Position numbers and translations under genes: made by a program
Shown here: positions 51,412-60,578 of the stretch, piece after piece
How positions within the stretch are numbered: position 1 is the stretch's first letter
Layout: each line of letters starts with the position of its first letter
The notes under the pieces: model-generated
What the model saw: the letters and a program-made list of their open reading frames with translations, nothing else
What the model was told of the DNA's origin: nothing
The model's database searches: none
Assembly: GCA_964242305.1 (NCBI GenBank)
Contig: CAXTBB010000013.1
Coordinates: 1-64,000, forward strand
DNA: 64,000 nt
Origin: DATLGB01 sp964242305
GTDB taxonomy: Bacteria > Actinomycetota > Thermoleophilia > Solirubrobacterales > Solirubrobacteraceae
Reading direction: 5' to 3'

Positions 51412-54367
51412 GCGACCCGAGTGGGCTGACGCGCTCAAGAACGTATTCATAGCGCTCTCAAATCAGATGCCCACAGCTCTAGATCCACTACTGAATGCCA
51501 TGTCCGGCGGAACCCAGGTCGAGTCGCAGACACTGGCTCACTACATCGCCTGCAGCTCGGAGAACGACCCAGCCACCACACAGATGCGCATGGCGCTTGC
51601 CAAGTGGGACGCGGACTCCGAGGGTGGGTTTCTCGACGATGACGAGCAGGCGACAGCGCCGCGGACCCCAGCGCGCCGGCAGGTCATTTATCGCCTACTT
51701 GACCTCCAACCAGCCGTGATGACCGCCATCTCGGAAAGAATGCCCGTCTTCGAGGCCCCCGCCATCGTCATTTCGCGGCGCTTTGAGCCTTGGTACGACG
51801 AAGCGCGCAAACAGCGCGCCACCGTCTATTGGGACGACTACGAGGCCTACCTGCGTGATGTAAAGGGGTGGCATGGCTCAGCGATCACTTCCCTCGATGA
51901 GACCTCCTCGGATGTCATAAAGCGGCTTACAAAGCCCACCCGCACCGAGGTTAAGCAGACCAAAGGCCTCGTCGTCGGCTATGTGCAGAGCGGCAAGACA
52001 GCCAATTTCACGGGCGTCGCTGCCAAGGCCATCGACGCCGGATACCGCCTCATAATCGTCCTCACTGGGACGATCGAGATTCTGAGGGCTCAAACACAGC
52101 GGCGGATGGACATGGAACTCATGGGCGAGGAGAACGTTCTCGCTGGCCTAGACCCTGCCGATCCGGCGGTCGCGAAGGAGCTCGACTACCAACACGACAA
52201 TGATTGGCTAGCCGGCCGGTTCGTCAAGCACGGCGCCGCACTAGAGCAGCCGGGCGTTGTTGGCATCTCAAGGGTCACGACACACGGGGGCGACTACAAG
52301 CGACTACCGCAGGGCCTCACCAGACTTCGCTTCTTCAAAACCGACAAGCAAAAAGCTTTGAACGACGACGTGAATCTCTTCAACGCTGATGCCTACGTCG
52401 CAGTCGTAAAGAAGGTGAAAGCACCGCTACAGAAGCTCATCCAAGATCTAACGCCGCTCAAGAACGACCTCGCGCAGCTTCCAGTGCTCATTATCGACGA
52501 CGAGTCCGACCAAGCATCGGTTGATACCACCAATCCAGCTAAGTGGAACGCGAGCTCTGCGGCAAATCGCAAGCGGACAACTATCAACAGGCTCATCACT
52601 GAGATTCTCCACCTGTGTCCCCGGGCGCAGTACGTGGGCTATACGGCGACGCCGTTCGCCAACGTGTTCGTGGACCCGGATGACGAGCGAGACCTGTTTC
52701 CAGCAGACTTTGTTCTGTCGCTCAAGCGTCCACCGGATTACATGGGTGTTCACGATTTCCATGACGTTGGCAAGACATGGGATGACGAGAAGAAGACCGT
52801 CGCCAACTCGAATGAGCTTGCCTACGTCCGTCCGCTTATCGGGGATCGCGAAACCGACGCGACCAATCGGCTCGGGGAGCTCCGTGAGGCGCTCGACGCC
52901 TGGGTCCTGACCGGCGCAATCAAGAAGTACCGCGAACAAGTCTCCTCACGTACCTATCGCCACCACACGATGCTGGTTCACGAGTCCGTCAAGAAGGCGG
53001 AGCACAGCGTGACGGCCGATGACGTTCGGTCGTTGTGGCATTCGGCAAAGTTCACGTCGACCGAGGGTCTCAAGCGCCTGCGGAACCTCTACGAGACCGA
53101 TTTTCGGCCCGTGATGGAGGCACGCGCGACAGGCGAGTCAATCCCGGCCGCGTTTGATGAGCTAGCGCAATTCATAGGGGCTGCTTACGCGCAAATGACC
53201 GTGGATGGCGACCCGATCCTGATCGTCAATTCCGATAAAGAGATCCAGGCTCAGCAGAAGAAACTCGACTTCGAGGCCGACAAAGTCTGGCGCGTGCTCG
53301 TCGGAGGCACTCAGCTCAGCCGGGGATTCACGGTCGAGGGACTCACGGTCTCGTACTTCCGCCGAAAGGCCGGCCAGGCAGATACGTTGATGCAAGCCGG
53401 ACGCTGGTTTGGGTTCCGGCCGGGTTACAAAGATCTCGTTCGCCTGTACATCCGCCGAGATGCGCACGTCGATCTTTACGAAGCTTTTGAGGCGCTCTTG
53501 ATGGATGAGGAAGCGCTGCGAGAGGAACTCCGACAGTACGAAGGTTTCGACGACGATGGCATGCCGCTGGTCGAACCGCGACAGATCCCGCCGCTGGTAA
53601 GTCAGCACTTGCCATGGCTCAAACCGACCGCGCGTAACAAGATGTGGAACGCCGTCATCGACTCCAAGGCCACCGCCGGGGGCATCCAGGACCGCTACGG
53701 CCTGCCCGAGCGGGGAAGTTCAGACAACCTGGCCAACCTTACCCACGTCGGCATTCCACTTCTGCAGCACGCCATAGACGAGGTGGCCCTTGACTACGTG
53801 CGCGCGGACGGAAGCGCAGGAAGGGTTGCCGTGCGCATCGGGACTGTGTCAGCCGTCGACTTTCTAGCGCTGTTCCGCAAGTTCCGGTGGCACCCTGACT
53901 ATGAGATCGTGATCGGGCCGCTCCGAAAATTCATCGAGAAAGCCACGGCTGCTGGCGCGATCGCTGAGTGGGCTGTCGTTTGGCCCCAACCCGTCAACCC
54001 GATGACCTTCGATTTCTCCGAACTCGGCGGAGATGTCCCGATCATCAGGCGTAGTCGACGGGTCGGACGTATCGACTTCGTTGGTTCGGATCGAACACAC
54101 GGCAATGCGGTAATCCCGATCGCGAGAGGGCAAGACGTACCCGGCTTGTCCGGTGCTCCAGGCCGAGGCGTCGTCCTGGTCTATCTCGCCGACGACCGGG
54201 TCGACGATACAGTTCCGCTCGGTCCCAACGGCATTGTCCCACTGCTATCCGTGGCTGCCCCGGGGTCGTCCACTCCGCACAAGCGAGATCTGATCCAGTG
54301 GGTCGTTCGCGTCCAAGGCAGACCGGACGACGCTGCCGTCGAGGTCACCAACCCGTCCGCGGTATAA
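51398..54367 (+). CDS. Z1-domain superfamily II helicase/endonuclease
   Basis: The 989-residue protein contains the Z1 domain, a large SF2-type motor: Walker A VGYVQSGKTANF (193-204), Walker B LIIDDESDQA (near 365-374), motif III YTATPFANVF, and the C-terminal motor half GGTQLSRGFTVEGL and QAGRWFGFRPGY. Regions before residue 180 and after 780 are not recognised. In MORC-type restriction systems it is thought to translocate or cleave DNA. ATG at 51398 lies inside the previous gene. Confidence 0.88.
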   Translation: MTVHERPEWADALKNVFIALSNQMPTALDPLLNAMSGGTQVESQTLAHYIACSSENDPATTQMRMALAKWDADSEGGFLDDDEQATAPRTPARRQVIYRLLDLQPAVMTAISERMPVFEAPAIVISRRFEPWYDEARKQRATVYWDDYEAYLRDVKGWHGSAITSLDETSSDVIKRLTKPTRTEVKQTKGLVVGYVQSGKTANFTGVAAKAIDAGYRLIIVLTGTIEILRAQTQRRMDMELMGEENVLAGLDPADPAVAKELDYQHDNDWLAGRFVKHGAALEQPGVVGISRVTTHGGDYKRLPQGLTRLRFFKTDKQKALNDDVNLFNADAYVAVVKKVKAPLQKLIQDLTPLKNDLAQLPVLIIDDESDQASVDTTNPAKWNASSAANRKRTTINRLITEILHLCPRAQYVGYTATPFANVFVDPDDERDLFPADFVLSLKRPPDYMGVHDFHDVGKTWDDEKKTVANSNELAYVRPLIGDRETDATNRLGELREALDAWVLTGAIKKYREQVSSRTYRHHTMLVHESVKKAEHSVTADDVRSLWHSAKFTSTEGLKRLRNLYETDFRPVMEARATGESIPAAFDELAQFIGAAYAQMTVDGDPILIVNSDKEIQAQQKKLDFEADKVWRVLVGGTQLSRGFTVEGLTVSYFRRKAGQADTLMQAGRWFGFRPGYKDLVRLYIRRDAHVDLYEAFEALLMDEEALREELRQYEGFDDDGMPLVEPRQIPPLVSQHLPWLKPTARNKMWNAVIDSKATAGGIQDRYGLPERGSSDNLANLTHVGIPLLQHAIDEVALDYVRADGSAGRVAVRIGTVSAVDFLALFRKFRWHPDYEIVIGPLRKFIEKATAAGAIAEWAVVWPQPVNPMTFDFSELGGDVPIIRRSRRVGRIDFVGSDRTHGNAVIPIARGQDVPGLSGAPGRGVVLVYLADDRVDDTVPLGPNGIVPLLSVAAPGSSTPHKRDLIQWVVRVQGRPDDAAVEVTNPSAV

Positions 54368-54674
54368 GGGCCAGGACTGAACGATCACATCACGCCTGGG
54401 CGCTCTGACAGCGGTTCGACCACCCGCCCAAGAGCTGTCTGAGTTCGAACGTCGTCCCGGCTTCTCCGCTGATCTGCGCGGCATCGTGTTTGCGCATTCG
54501 CGACTGGGTCAGCGGGGACCTCAAGGTCACTGGCTTCAATCCCTGCGACGATGCTGGCGTCTTCTGCGAATAAATCCGCAGACCGCACAAGGGGCTCGCG
54601 ACCCGACCCGACCCGACCCGAGCTCGGCAGGCAGGTCCCGTTCGGCGGAACCCCGTCTACGGGAATGGTCGTGG
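54368..54674. other. intergenic region without a clear gene
   Basis: No frame with family resemblance or good start signals is seen. It includes a tandem (ACCCG)4 at 54601-54620. The AIPR gene that often ends MORC/Z1 systems is not here. Confidence 0.5.
54601..54620. repeat. tandem pentanucleotide repeat (ACCCG)4
   Basis: Four exact copies of ACCCG in a row. In a noncoding stretch it is most simply a slippage-prone microsatellite. Confidence 0.8.
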
Positions 54675-54947
54675 CTATCGGCCCGCCTCGGGATCGAGCG
54701 GGAGCATGTCGCGCAGGGTGCGGACATCAGCCTGTTCTTGCAAGCTCAAGCGTTGTTCGAGTGCTAACCGGGCTGCCAGTCGAGCTGCCGCCCGCTCGTA
54801 ACGATCATCGGCCTTCTCCGCCAGCAGCACGCAGAAGTCGAGCGCATCGTCCAAGGGCAGCACACCAGTCAGCTGGCGCGGCATTATCGGCCACTGGACG
54901 TTGCGGCCACGCATGGCCAGACGGAAGCGCTGCAGTGGTTCGGACAC
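54675..54947 (-). CDS. small conserved hypothetical protein
   Basis: The 90 residues include LPLDDALDFCVLLAEKADDR and RYERAAARLAARLALEQ, an all-helical pattern seen in proteins of actinobacterial mobile elements. ATG at 54947 is the first start. It is divergent from the second serine recombinase. No function. Confidence 0.6.
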   Translation of the reverse strand: MSEPLQRFRLAMRGRNVQWPIMPRQLTGVLPLDDALDFCVLLAEKADDRYERAAARLAARLALEQRLSLQEQADVRTLRDMLPLDPEAGR

Positions 54948-55040
54948 GAACGCATGTTCGTACGGCGGTCAAGCGGCGCTGGTTTGCCGGTGCTGCGGAA
55001 TGAGGGGTCCGGTCGAAGCCTCCCATGCCGTCTAAGGGGC

Positions 55041-56852
55041 ATGCTCATAGATGCCTACATCCGCGTCTCCCAAGTCGGCGGACGCTCCGGCCCGAAGTTC
55101 ATCTCGCCCTCCTTGCAGCTGGAGCGCATCACGCGCTGGGCGCATCTGCATGGAGCGACCATCGCCACAGTCCATGAAGAGCTCGACCAGTCTGGAGCCC
55201 GGGCGGATCGGCCGTTGCTGCTGGCTGCGCTGGAGCGCGTTGAGTCCGGTGAGACCGAGGGAATCGTCGTGGCCCGCATGGATCGCTTCGGCCGCTCGCT
55301 GCTCGACAGCCTGGCCGCGATCGAGCGCATCGACAAAGCTGGTGGCACCTTTGCCAGCGTCGACGACGGCCTGGATCTCACAACCGACACCGGCCGACTC
55401 GTGCTGCGCATCATGCTGTCGCTGGCTGAATGGGAGCTCGACCGCATCCGCCGCAATTGGCGCGACAGTCGACGCCGTGCCGTCGAGCGGGGCATCCACG
55501 TCGCCAGCAATCCGCCGACAGGCTACAAGAAGGGCTCAGACGGTCGGCTCGTCCCCGACCCGCTCCGGGCCAAATGGATCACCCAGGCCTTTCACCGCCG
55601 GGCTGACGGCGAGAGCTACCGCGACGTGGCTCTGTGGCTTGAGGCGAATCATGTGCCCACGGCTACCGGTTCACCTTCCTGGTGCCATACCGGGCTGCTC
55701 AACATTCTCCGCAACCGCGTATACCTCGGCGAAGCCCGCCACGGGGAGTTCGTTCGACCTGAATCGCACCCGCCGCTGATAGATCCGGGCACCTTTTACC
55801 GAGCGCAGAATCCGCTGCTGCCGACCCGCGGGCATATTCGGCGTCACGAGCTGCTGACCGGCCTGGTGCGGTGCGCCTCCTGCCGCATGAGTCTCTACAC
55901 CTCGACGGCAGTCAAAGGCACGACTTCGTATAGCTGCAAGCCAGATCATGCCGCCGGCCGCTGTCCGGCCACGGCGCATGTCAAGGGCGAGACGTTGGAA
56001 GCATTTGTTCAAGCCGAGATGAGGCGACGCCTATCGCGCTCCGCCCGACCGGCCGCCGCGGCGCTGAAACTGGCCAAGCACAAGCACGACCAGGCGAAGG
56101 CGGCCCTGGCGCGCTACCGCGACAACCACCGGGTGGAGGCGACGCTGGGGCCAGAGCGGTTCGCCGCCGGCATCCAAAGCCGGATGTTCGTGCTGGAGAG
56201 GGCCGGACTTGAGCTGGCCGCCGTCGAGCGGAGGGAACGGCAGTCCAGGCCTGACCGACGCACGTGGGACGCCATGACCAAGGCTGAGCGCCGGGTAGTG
56301 CTGCGCGAGGAGATCGATTGCATCTTCGTGGCCCGCGCTAGCCGCGTACCTATCGCGGACCGGGTCTTCATCTGCTGGAGGGGCGAAGCGCCGCTGGATC
56401 TACCGCGCCGTGGACGGATCGCTCAGCCCCTCAGGGCTTTCGACCCGGATAGCTGTCAGGGCGGAGCGGCTCGCCGGGCTCGACCAGCGGCCTTCGACCG
56501 CTGGACCGAGGACCGGCTGAGAGGGGAGCTTCAGGCACTTCTCGCAGGCGCCGTGCTGTTTCCGGGCATCGAGTGGTTCCGTGAGCAGGGACAGTTCCCG
56601 CTTTATCACCAGGTCCAGCTCCAAGGTGGACCGAAGCGCTGGGCGGGGGAGTTGAATCTCCCTCTCCGAATGGCCCGAGCCCGCTGTGCTTGGAACGACG
56701 AGCTGATCGAGGCCGAGCTCGCCGAGCTACTGCAGGGCCGGGGCACCATGCCGACCTGCACCGAGCTGCGCCGCATCGGGCGCGGTGCGCTATGGGGCGC
56801 GATGCAGCGGCATCACGGAGTGGGGTATTGGTGCCGGCAATTCGATGTCTGA
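55041..56852 (+). CDS. large serine recombinase with C-terminal extension
   Basis: The 603-residue protein has a resolvase domain (nucleophile Ser10 in AYIRVSQ, RMDRFGRSLLDSL), a Recombinase domain and a zinc ribbon with LVRCASCRMSLY. After the usual coiled coil it has about 150 more residues, ending with MPTCTELRRIGRGALWGAM, a small helical DNA-binding-like module found at the C-termini of some actinobacterial DNA-binding proteins. The ATG at 55041 fits the catalytic domain start. It is an independent integrase from that at 33.7 kb. Confidence 0.88.
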   Translation: MLIDAYIRVSQVGGRSGPKFISPSLQLERITRWAHLHGATIATVHEELDQSGARADRPLLLAALERVESGETEGIVVARMDRFGRSLLDSLAAIERIDKAGGTFASVDDGLDLTTDTGRLVLRIMLSLAEWELDRIRRNWRDSRRRAVERGIHVASNPPTGYKKGSDGRLVPDPLRAKWITQAFHRRADGESYRDVALWLEANHVPTATGSPSWCHTGLLNILRNRVYLGEARHGEFVRPESHPPLIDPGTFYRAQNPLLPTRGHIRRHELLTGLVRCASCRMSLYTSTAVKGTTSYSCKPDHAAGRCPATAHVKGETLEAFVQAEMRRRLSRSARPAAAALKLAKHKHDQAKAALARYRDNHRVEATLGPERFAAGIQSRMFVLERAGLELAAVERRERQSRPDRRTWDAMTKAERRVVLREEIDCIFVARASRVPIADRVFICWRGEAPLDLPRRGRIAQPLRAFDPDSCQGGAARRARPAAFDRWTEDRLRGELQALLAGAVLFPGIEWFREQGQFPLYHQVQLQGGPKRWAGELNLPLRMARARCAWNDELIEAELAELLQGRGTMPTCTELRRIGRGALWGAMQRHHGVGYWCRQFDV

Positions 56853-57042
56853 GGCCGACCCAGTCGCCGAGAATCACGGTCAGGATGCGGATCCCCACGC
56901 TGAATCGCCGAGTCGTCGCCCGGACAGGGTCAAGCCCTAAAGCGAGGCCAGTCCCAAATCAGGCCGCCAAAAGTTTTCGGTGTCTCGTGGCGTTACGTCA
57001 GCGAGTGGCCGATCACCGGCTCTCAAAGAGAGGAGACATTCG

Positions 57043-59520
57043 ATGGTCCGGTCGGTCAAAAACGCAATCGCCCTCCTCGTGGTGATTGCCGGCTCAGTGC
57101 TCGGTTCCGCGATGGCCATCGCGGATACGACTTCGCCACCCCCAGGTGCAGCATCGGTAGTCGACATGAGCGATCCGCGGTACGCAGACGCGATTGCACT
57201 GGCTGACGCTCGAACTCGCGCCGAGCAGCGAGCGTTCAACAGCGCGGCTGCAGGTGAGCAGCGCCAAGACGCGCAGGAGGAGTTTTCGGATCTTTCAGAC
57301 TCGGCAGCAGTCAGGCTCGCCCGGGAGACATTTCCCGAATCGCTAACTGGTCCGACGGAGGCGGCTGAGGACGCGCTGTCGCGCGGTATCACGATAGCCG
57401 ATTACACCAGTGAGAACACAGCTCAGCTCGTTACTGCGACCGGAAATCCCGCCGGCATCCTGGAGTCAACCACGCCGTTGACAACAGACGCGTCGGCAGA
57501 CACGGGTATCGACCTGTCGCTCGGGCGATCCGGCAACCACTGGCAGCCAGAGGCGCCGCGAGTTGACGTCACGCTGCCCAATGACGTGAGCGATCCGGCA
57601 ACTGTCGGAAATGCTGGAATCGCCGTGCAGCCAGCAGGCGCAGACCCAACCAAGGCCGAAGATCACGCCGACCGGTTGCTGTATCCGTCAATCGATACCG
57701 ACACGGACTACATCCTGCAACCGACCGAGCAAGGGGTAGAGTCGATGTGGCAGCTGCGCAGCATCGACAGCCCAACGAGCCTGCGATTGCATTACACCCT
57801 CCCTGATGGGGCCGCTCTCGTGCGGCGAGTGCAGCCAGGCGGCGCCGATCAGGTCGCGATCGTAAGCGGAGACGTCACGATCGGAATGATTCAACCGGTG
57901 GTCGCCACCGATGCCGCACACCGCCCCGTGACGGCTTCAATGCACGTTGACGGTGATGACGTGGTGGTCTCGGTCGATCACCGAGGCGACGATGTACAAC
58001 ACCCGGTACTGGTCGACCCGCCTACGGAGAGCTGGACCGGAGCAGAGTTCAATGGTAACAACTCCACCGAGTGTGGCACCACTTCGAACGGCGGAAAGTG
58101 GCTAGTCGAGAGTGGAAACAACTCCGTCTACTACGCGGTCTGCAACAACGGCGCCAACGGCTTGACCGCAGGCAGCTTCAGCGGCGTAAGGTATCCGCAG
58201 TCGGGGAGCGCCAACAATTCGTACCTCAACTTTTCTTACTCAGCGCGTCCCAACACCTACATTTCGGATGTCACCTGGGCCAACTGGCAGGTCACGAACG
58301 CTAATGGCGCCGGACATAGCTACGTTGGGCTTTATAACAAGAACCCTGGCTATTGGCAGGCCGGATATTCGGCTACCAACGGAGCGTACGAGAACCCAAA
58401 TGCCGCCATCAACGACTACAGTAGCAACAGGTCACCCACAACAACTGTAACGCACACAAGCGAGGCTAACGAGAACAAGGCGATACTCGGATACAACTTT
58501 CCGGCACCAGCAATCAGTACCGGCATGTACAACGCCGTAGGAACGGTCGCGATGTGGATAGCCGACGGCCAGCCGCCTGGCGCACCGACAATTGTCAGCG
58601 ATTCGCCGGCGCCCAATAACATCACCGTCGGAGCAAACGGTACGGACAAATACTACGCCTGGGATAGCGTCAGAGCTGTGCCTCGACTTTCCGTACGTCC
58701 GGGAAACGACATCGGACTTGGCATTGCCAACGTAGCAGTTATCAAGGATGATGGTACCCCGATCTGGGGGCCATATTGGTTCGATACTACCGGCAACGAA
58801 AATTCAACCCATTGCACGGGAACAAGAGCCAACGCATGTCCGACTGCTGCGAATCCAACTGCTATGCACGCATTTTACAATCTAACTCCGGGCGCAGACA
58901 ACACTGGCCGGGTGGTAACTACCGACGCTGGCGGCCGATATACGTTCGGCACGCGCGTTCATGTAATCGACGATGGATACGGATGCGAGCCGGGAGATGT
59001 TTGTGAACTGCCCGCCAATGATGCCGATGGGTCCGCAATCGGAAATATCAGCGGGCAGTACTGCCAGTCTGAAGCCGAGTGTACCTCGACCCGCGATCCA
59101 CACACATATGCCACCGGCAAGTGCAGCGGATGGTTTCGCGGCAAGCCCGGAGTACCGCTGGCCGTAAAGTTCAAGCGTCACTCGAACGGCAGGCTCTACT
59201 GGGACGCATTTCTAACTAGTAGTGCTCGCGCTCAATTTGGCACTCCTGTCTTGGTAGGCATGCCGTATGCGTCAATTGATGGAGCAGCGATCAACCCTCC
59301 ATACCAGGACCACCTCGAGCCGTTTACCTACGATTTTCATGCGAGTTTGAAGAAGTACCAGTTCTTCGGCGGCGGCGGCGGAACGATCGCGACGGGGCAA
59401 TACCTAAGTATGCTCTGGCTGCTATATTCCGACCAGGTGCAAGGTAACGAAGGAAAAAGGACAATCGGCAATACGCACATCGGTTGCTACATACCGGACC
59501 TACCCGCAAATGGACGGTGA
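57043..59520 (+). CDS. large secreted protein with RHS-type N-terminal module
   Basis: The 825-residue exported protein has a signal peptide (MVRSVKNAIALLVVIAG, cut after AMAIA near 27). An N-terminal module follows with RYADAIALADARTRAEQRAF, YILQPTEQGVESMWQLRS, and VSVDHRGDDVQHPVLVDP, as in RHS/WapA-like proteins of Thermoleophilia. RHS repeats themselves are absent. The rest is Asn/Gly/Thr-rich, with Cys pairs (DGYGCEPGDVCELP), and ends in an unrecognised domain. GGAG lies 8 nt before the ATG. GC is lower than in core genes. Confidence 0.78.
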   Translation: MVRSVKNAIALLVVIAGSVLGSAMAIADTTSPPPGAASVVDMSDPRYADAIALADARTRAEQRAFNSAAAGEQRQDAQEEFSDLSDSAAVRLARETFPESLTGPTEAAEDALSRGITIADYTSENTAQLVTATGNPAGILESTTPLTTDASADTGIDLSLGRSGNHWQPEAPRVDVTLPNDVSDPATVGNAGIAVQPAGADPTKAEDHADRLLYPSIDTDTDYILQPTEQGVESMWQLRSIDSPTSLRLHYTLPDGAALVRRVQPGGADQVAIVSGDVTIGMIQPVVATDAAHRPVTASMHVDGDDVVVSVDHRGDDVQHPVLVDPPTESWTGAEFNGNNSTECGTTSNGGKWLVESGNNSVYYAVCNNGANGLTAGSFSGVRYPQSGSANNSYLNFSYSARPNTYISDVTWANWQVTNANGAGHSYVGLYNKNPGYWQAGYSATNGAYENPNAAINDYSSNRSPTTTVTHTSEANENKAILGYNFPAPAISTGMYNAVGTVAMWIADGQPPGAPTIVSDSPAPNNITVGANGTDKYYAWDSVRAVPRLSVRPGNDIGLGIANVAVIKDDGTPIWGPYWFDTTGNENSTHCTGTRANACPTAANPTAMHAFYNLTPGADNTGRVVTTDAGGRYTFGTRVHVIDDGYGCEPGDVCELPANDADGSAIGNISGQYCQSEAECTSTRDPHTYATGKCSGWFRGKPGVPLAVKFKRHSNGRLYWDAFLTSSARAQFGTPVLVGMPYASIDGAAINPPYQDHLEPFTYDFHASLKKYQFFGGGGGTIATGQYLSMLWLLYSDQVQGNEGKRTIGNTHIGCYIPDLPANGR

Positions 59521-59824
59521 GGGCGACTGGATCGACCCCGTATTCGGGGATCGACACTTGGGCTTGTCGCCGCGACTCCGCTCGCGACTCGACGAGCTAT
59601 ACCTCGGTCGGACCGCAGGCTCAACGCGTGACCGCGTCTATGAGATTGCGAATGCTCTGTCTGCCGTGAACTCGTTGCGAGAACGCGATCAGGCTGACCC
59701 TTTTCTTGGAACGGCCATTAGGCTTGGCCGGGCCAGGGGCTGCTCCGTTTCGGACCTGAGCCTTGCCGCGTGCCTTGATGCGGAGACTATAGAGTTGATC
59801 CTCGCGCCAGACGATTCAAGGTAA
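59510..59824 (+). CDS. small hypothetical protein coupled to the secreted protein
   Basis: The 104-residue protein has no signal peptide. It is charged and mostly helical, and its end SVSDLSLAACLDAETIELIL resembles a helix-turn-helix. ATG at 59510 overlaps the large secreted gene by 11 nt, so it is probably translated by coupling. A cytosolic partner or immunity role is possible but unproven. Confidence 0.6.
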   Translation: MDGEGDWIDPVFGDRHLGLSPRLRSRLDELYLGRTAGSTRDRVYEIANALSAVNSLRERDQADPFLGTAIRLGRARGCSVSDLSLAACLDAETIELILAPDDSR

Positions 59825-59830
59825 CGGTCG

Positions 59831-60244
59831 ATGCGGAGACTCTTTAGCTCATTCGCAGCTATTGCGCTGGGCGTCGGCGCGACGGTTCTAATCACACTTG
59901 GCGTTGTAGCCTCGGGTTCGGGCGTCCCGCTGCGGCCCTCACGCGCTGTGTTTACCGGCGGCGCGGTGACGATGCAAGGCCCGCTCAGGGCAGTGCGGCG
60001 ACGACGCATTTTCTTGCGCGGCCAAGTTAGTAGGCCTCATGTGCCGGGTGGCTGGCAAGCCAGGCTCGAGAGAAGACGCGGACGCTACTGGATCTTTAGC
60101 GGCGGGTCGGCAGTGGATCGCGACGGCACCTTTCGGATTCACCACTATTTTCCAGGCGGGAAGCAATCCTATCGAGCCCGAGTTATTTCGCGACGTGGCC
60201 GCACCGTCGCGCTTTCGGCGGCCATCATCGTGCATGAGCGATGA
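59831..60244 (+). CDS. small secreted or membrane-anchored protein
   Basis: The 137-residue protein has an N-terminal membrane segment or signal peptide (LFSSFAAIALGVGATVLITLG) and then a basic beta-rich domain (VRRRRIFLRGQVSRP, GWQARLERRRGRYWIF, SYRARVISRRGRTVALS). It starts 6 nt after the upstream gene, so three genes form one operon. No family recognised. Confidence 0.65.
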   Translation: MRRLFSSFAAIALGVGATVLITLGVVASGSGVPLRPSRAVFTGGAVTMQGPLRAVRRRRIFLRGQVSRPHVPGGWQARLERRRGRYWIFSGGSAVDRDGTFRIHHYFPGGKQSYRARVISRRGRTVALSAAIIVHER

Positions 60245-60578
60245 TGCTGTGTTTCTTCGTGCGTCATAACCATGCTCCGGGTGCCGGGCGGGCCGATCAG
60301 GGTGAGGATCGTGCGGGTCTTGTTGTCGGCCTCGATGCCGCGCTCCGTGCGCAGCTTGGCGACCGCGATCGACTCGGCGATGCGCCTTAATTTTGAGCTG
60401 GAACTTGGAGTGCGCCATGAGGCCGAGCATCACCTCATGCCCGGCCAGACAGCTATTTCTGTACCGGCCGGCTGTAGGCGGTAACGAAGCCCGCGGCTAC
60501 CTTCAAGCTGGCGCAGCACTACTTTGCCTACATCGGCAGCAGACCGGCGATCCCTCGACTTAGGAGCACAAGCAGCCA
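60245..60578. other. island edge without a clear gene
   Basis: Short open frames on both strands resemble broken coding DNA (for instance minus-strand ILTLIGPPGTR), but none has a proper start, length or family match. It probably holds degraded mobile-element sequence. Confidence 0.4.

Noticed and set aside
54368..54674. Possible AIPR gene after the Z1 gene
   Set aside because: No frame of suitable length or resemblance is present; AIPR proteins are several hundred residues long.
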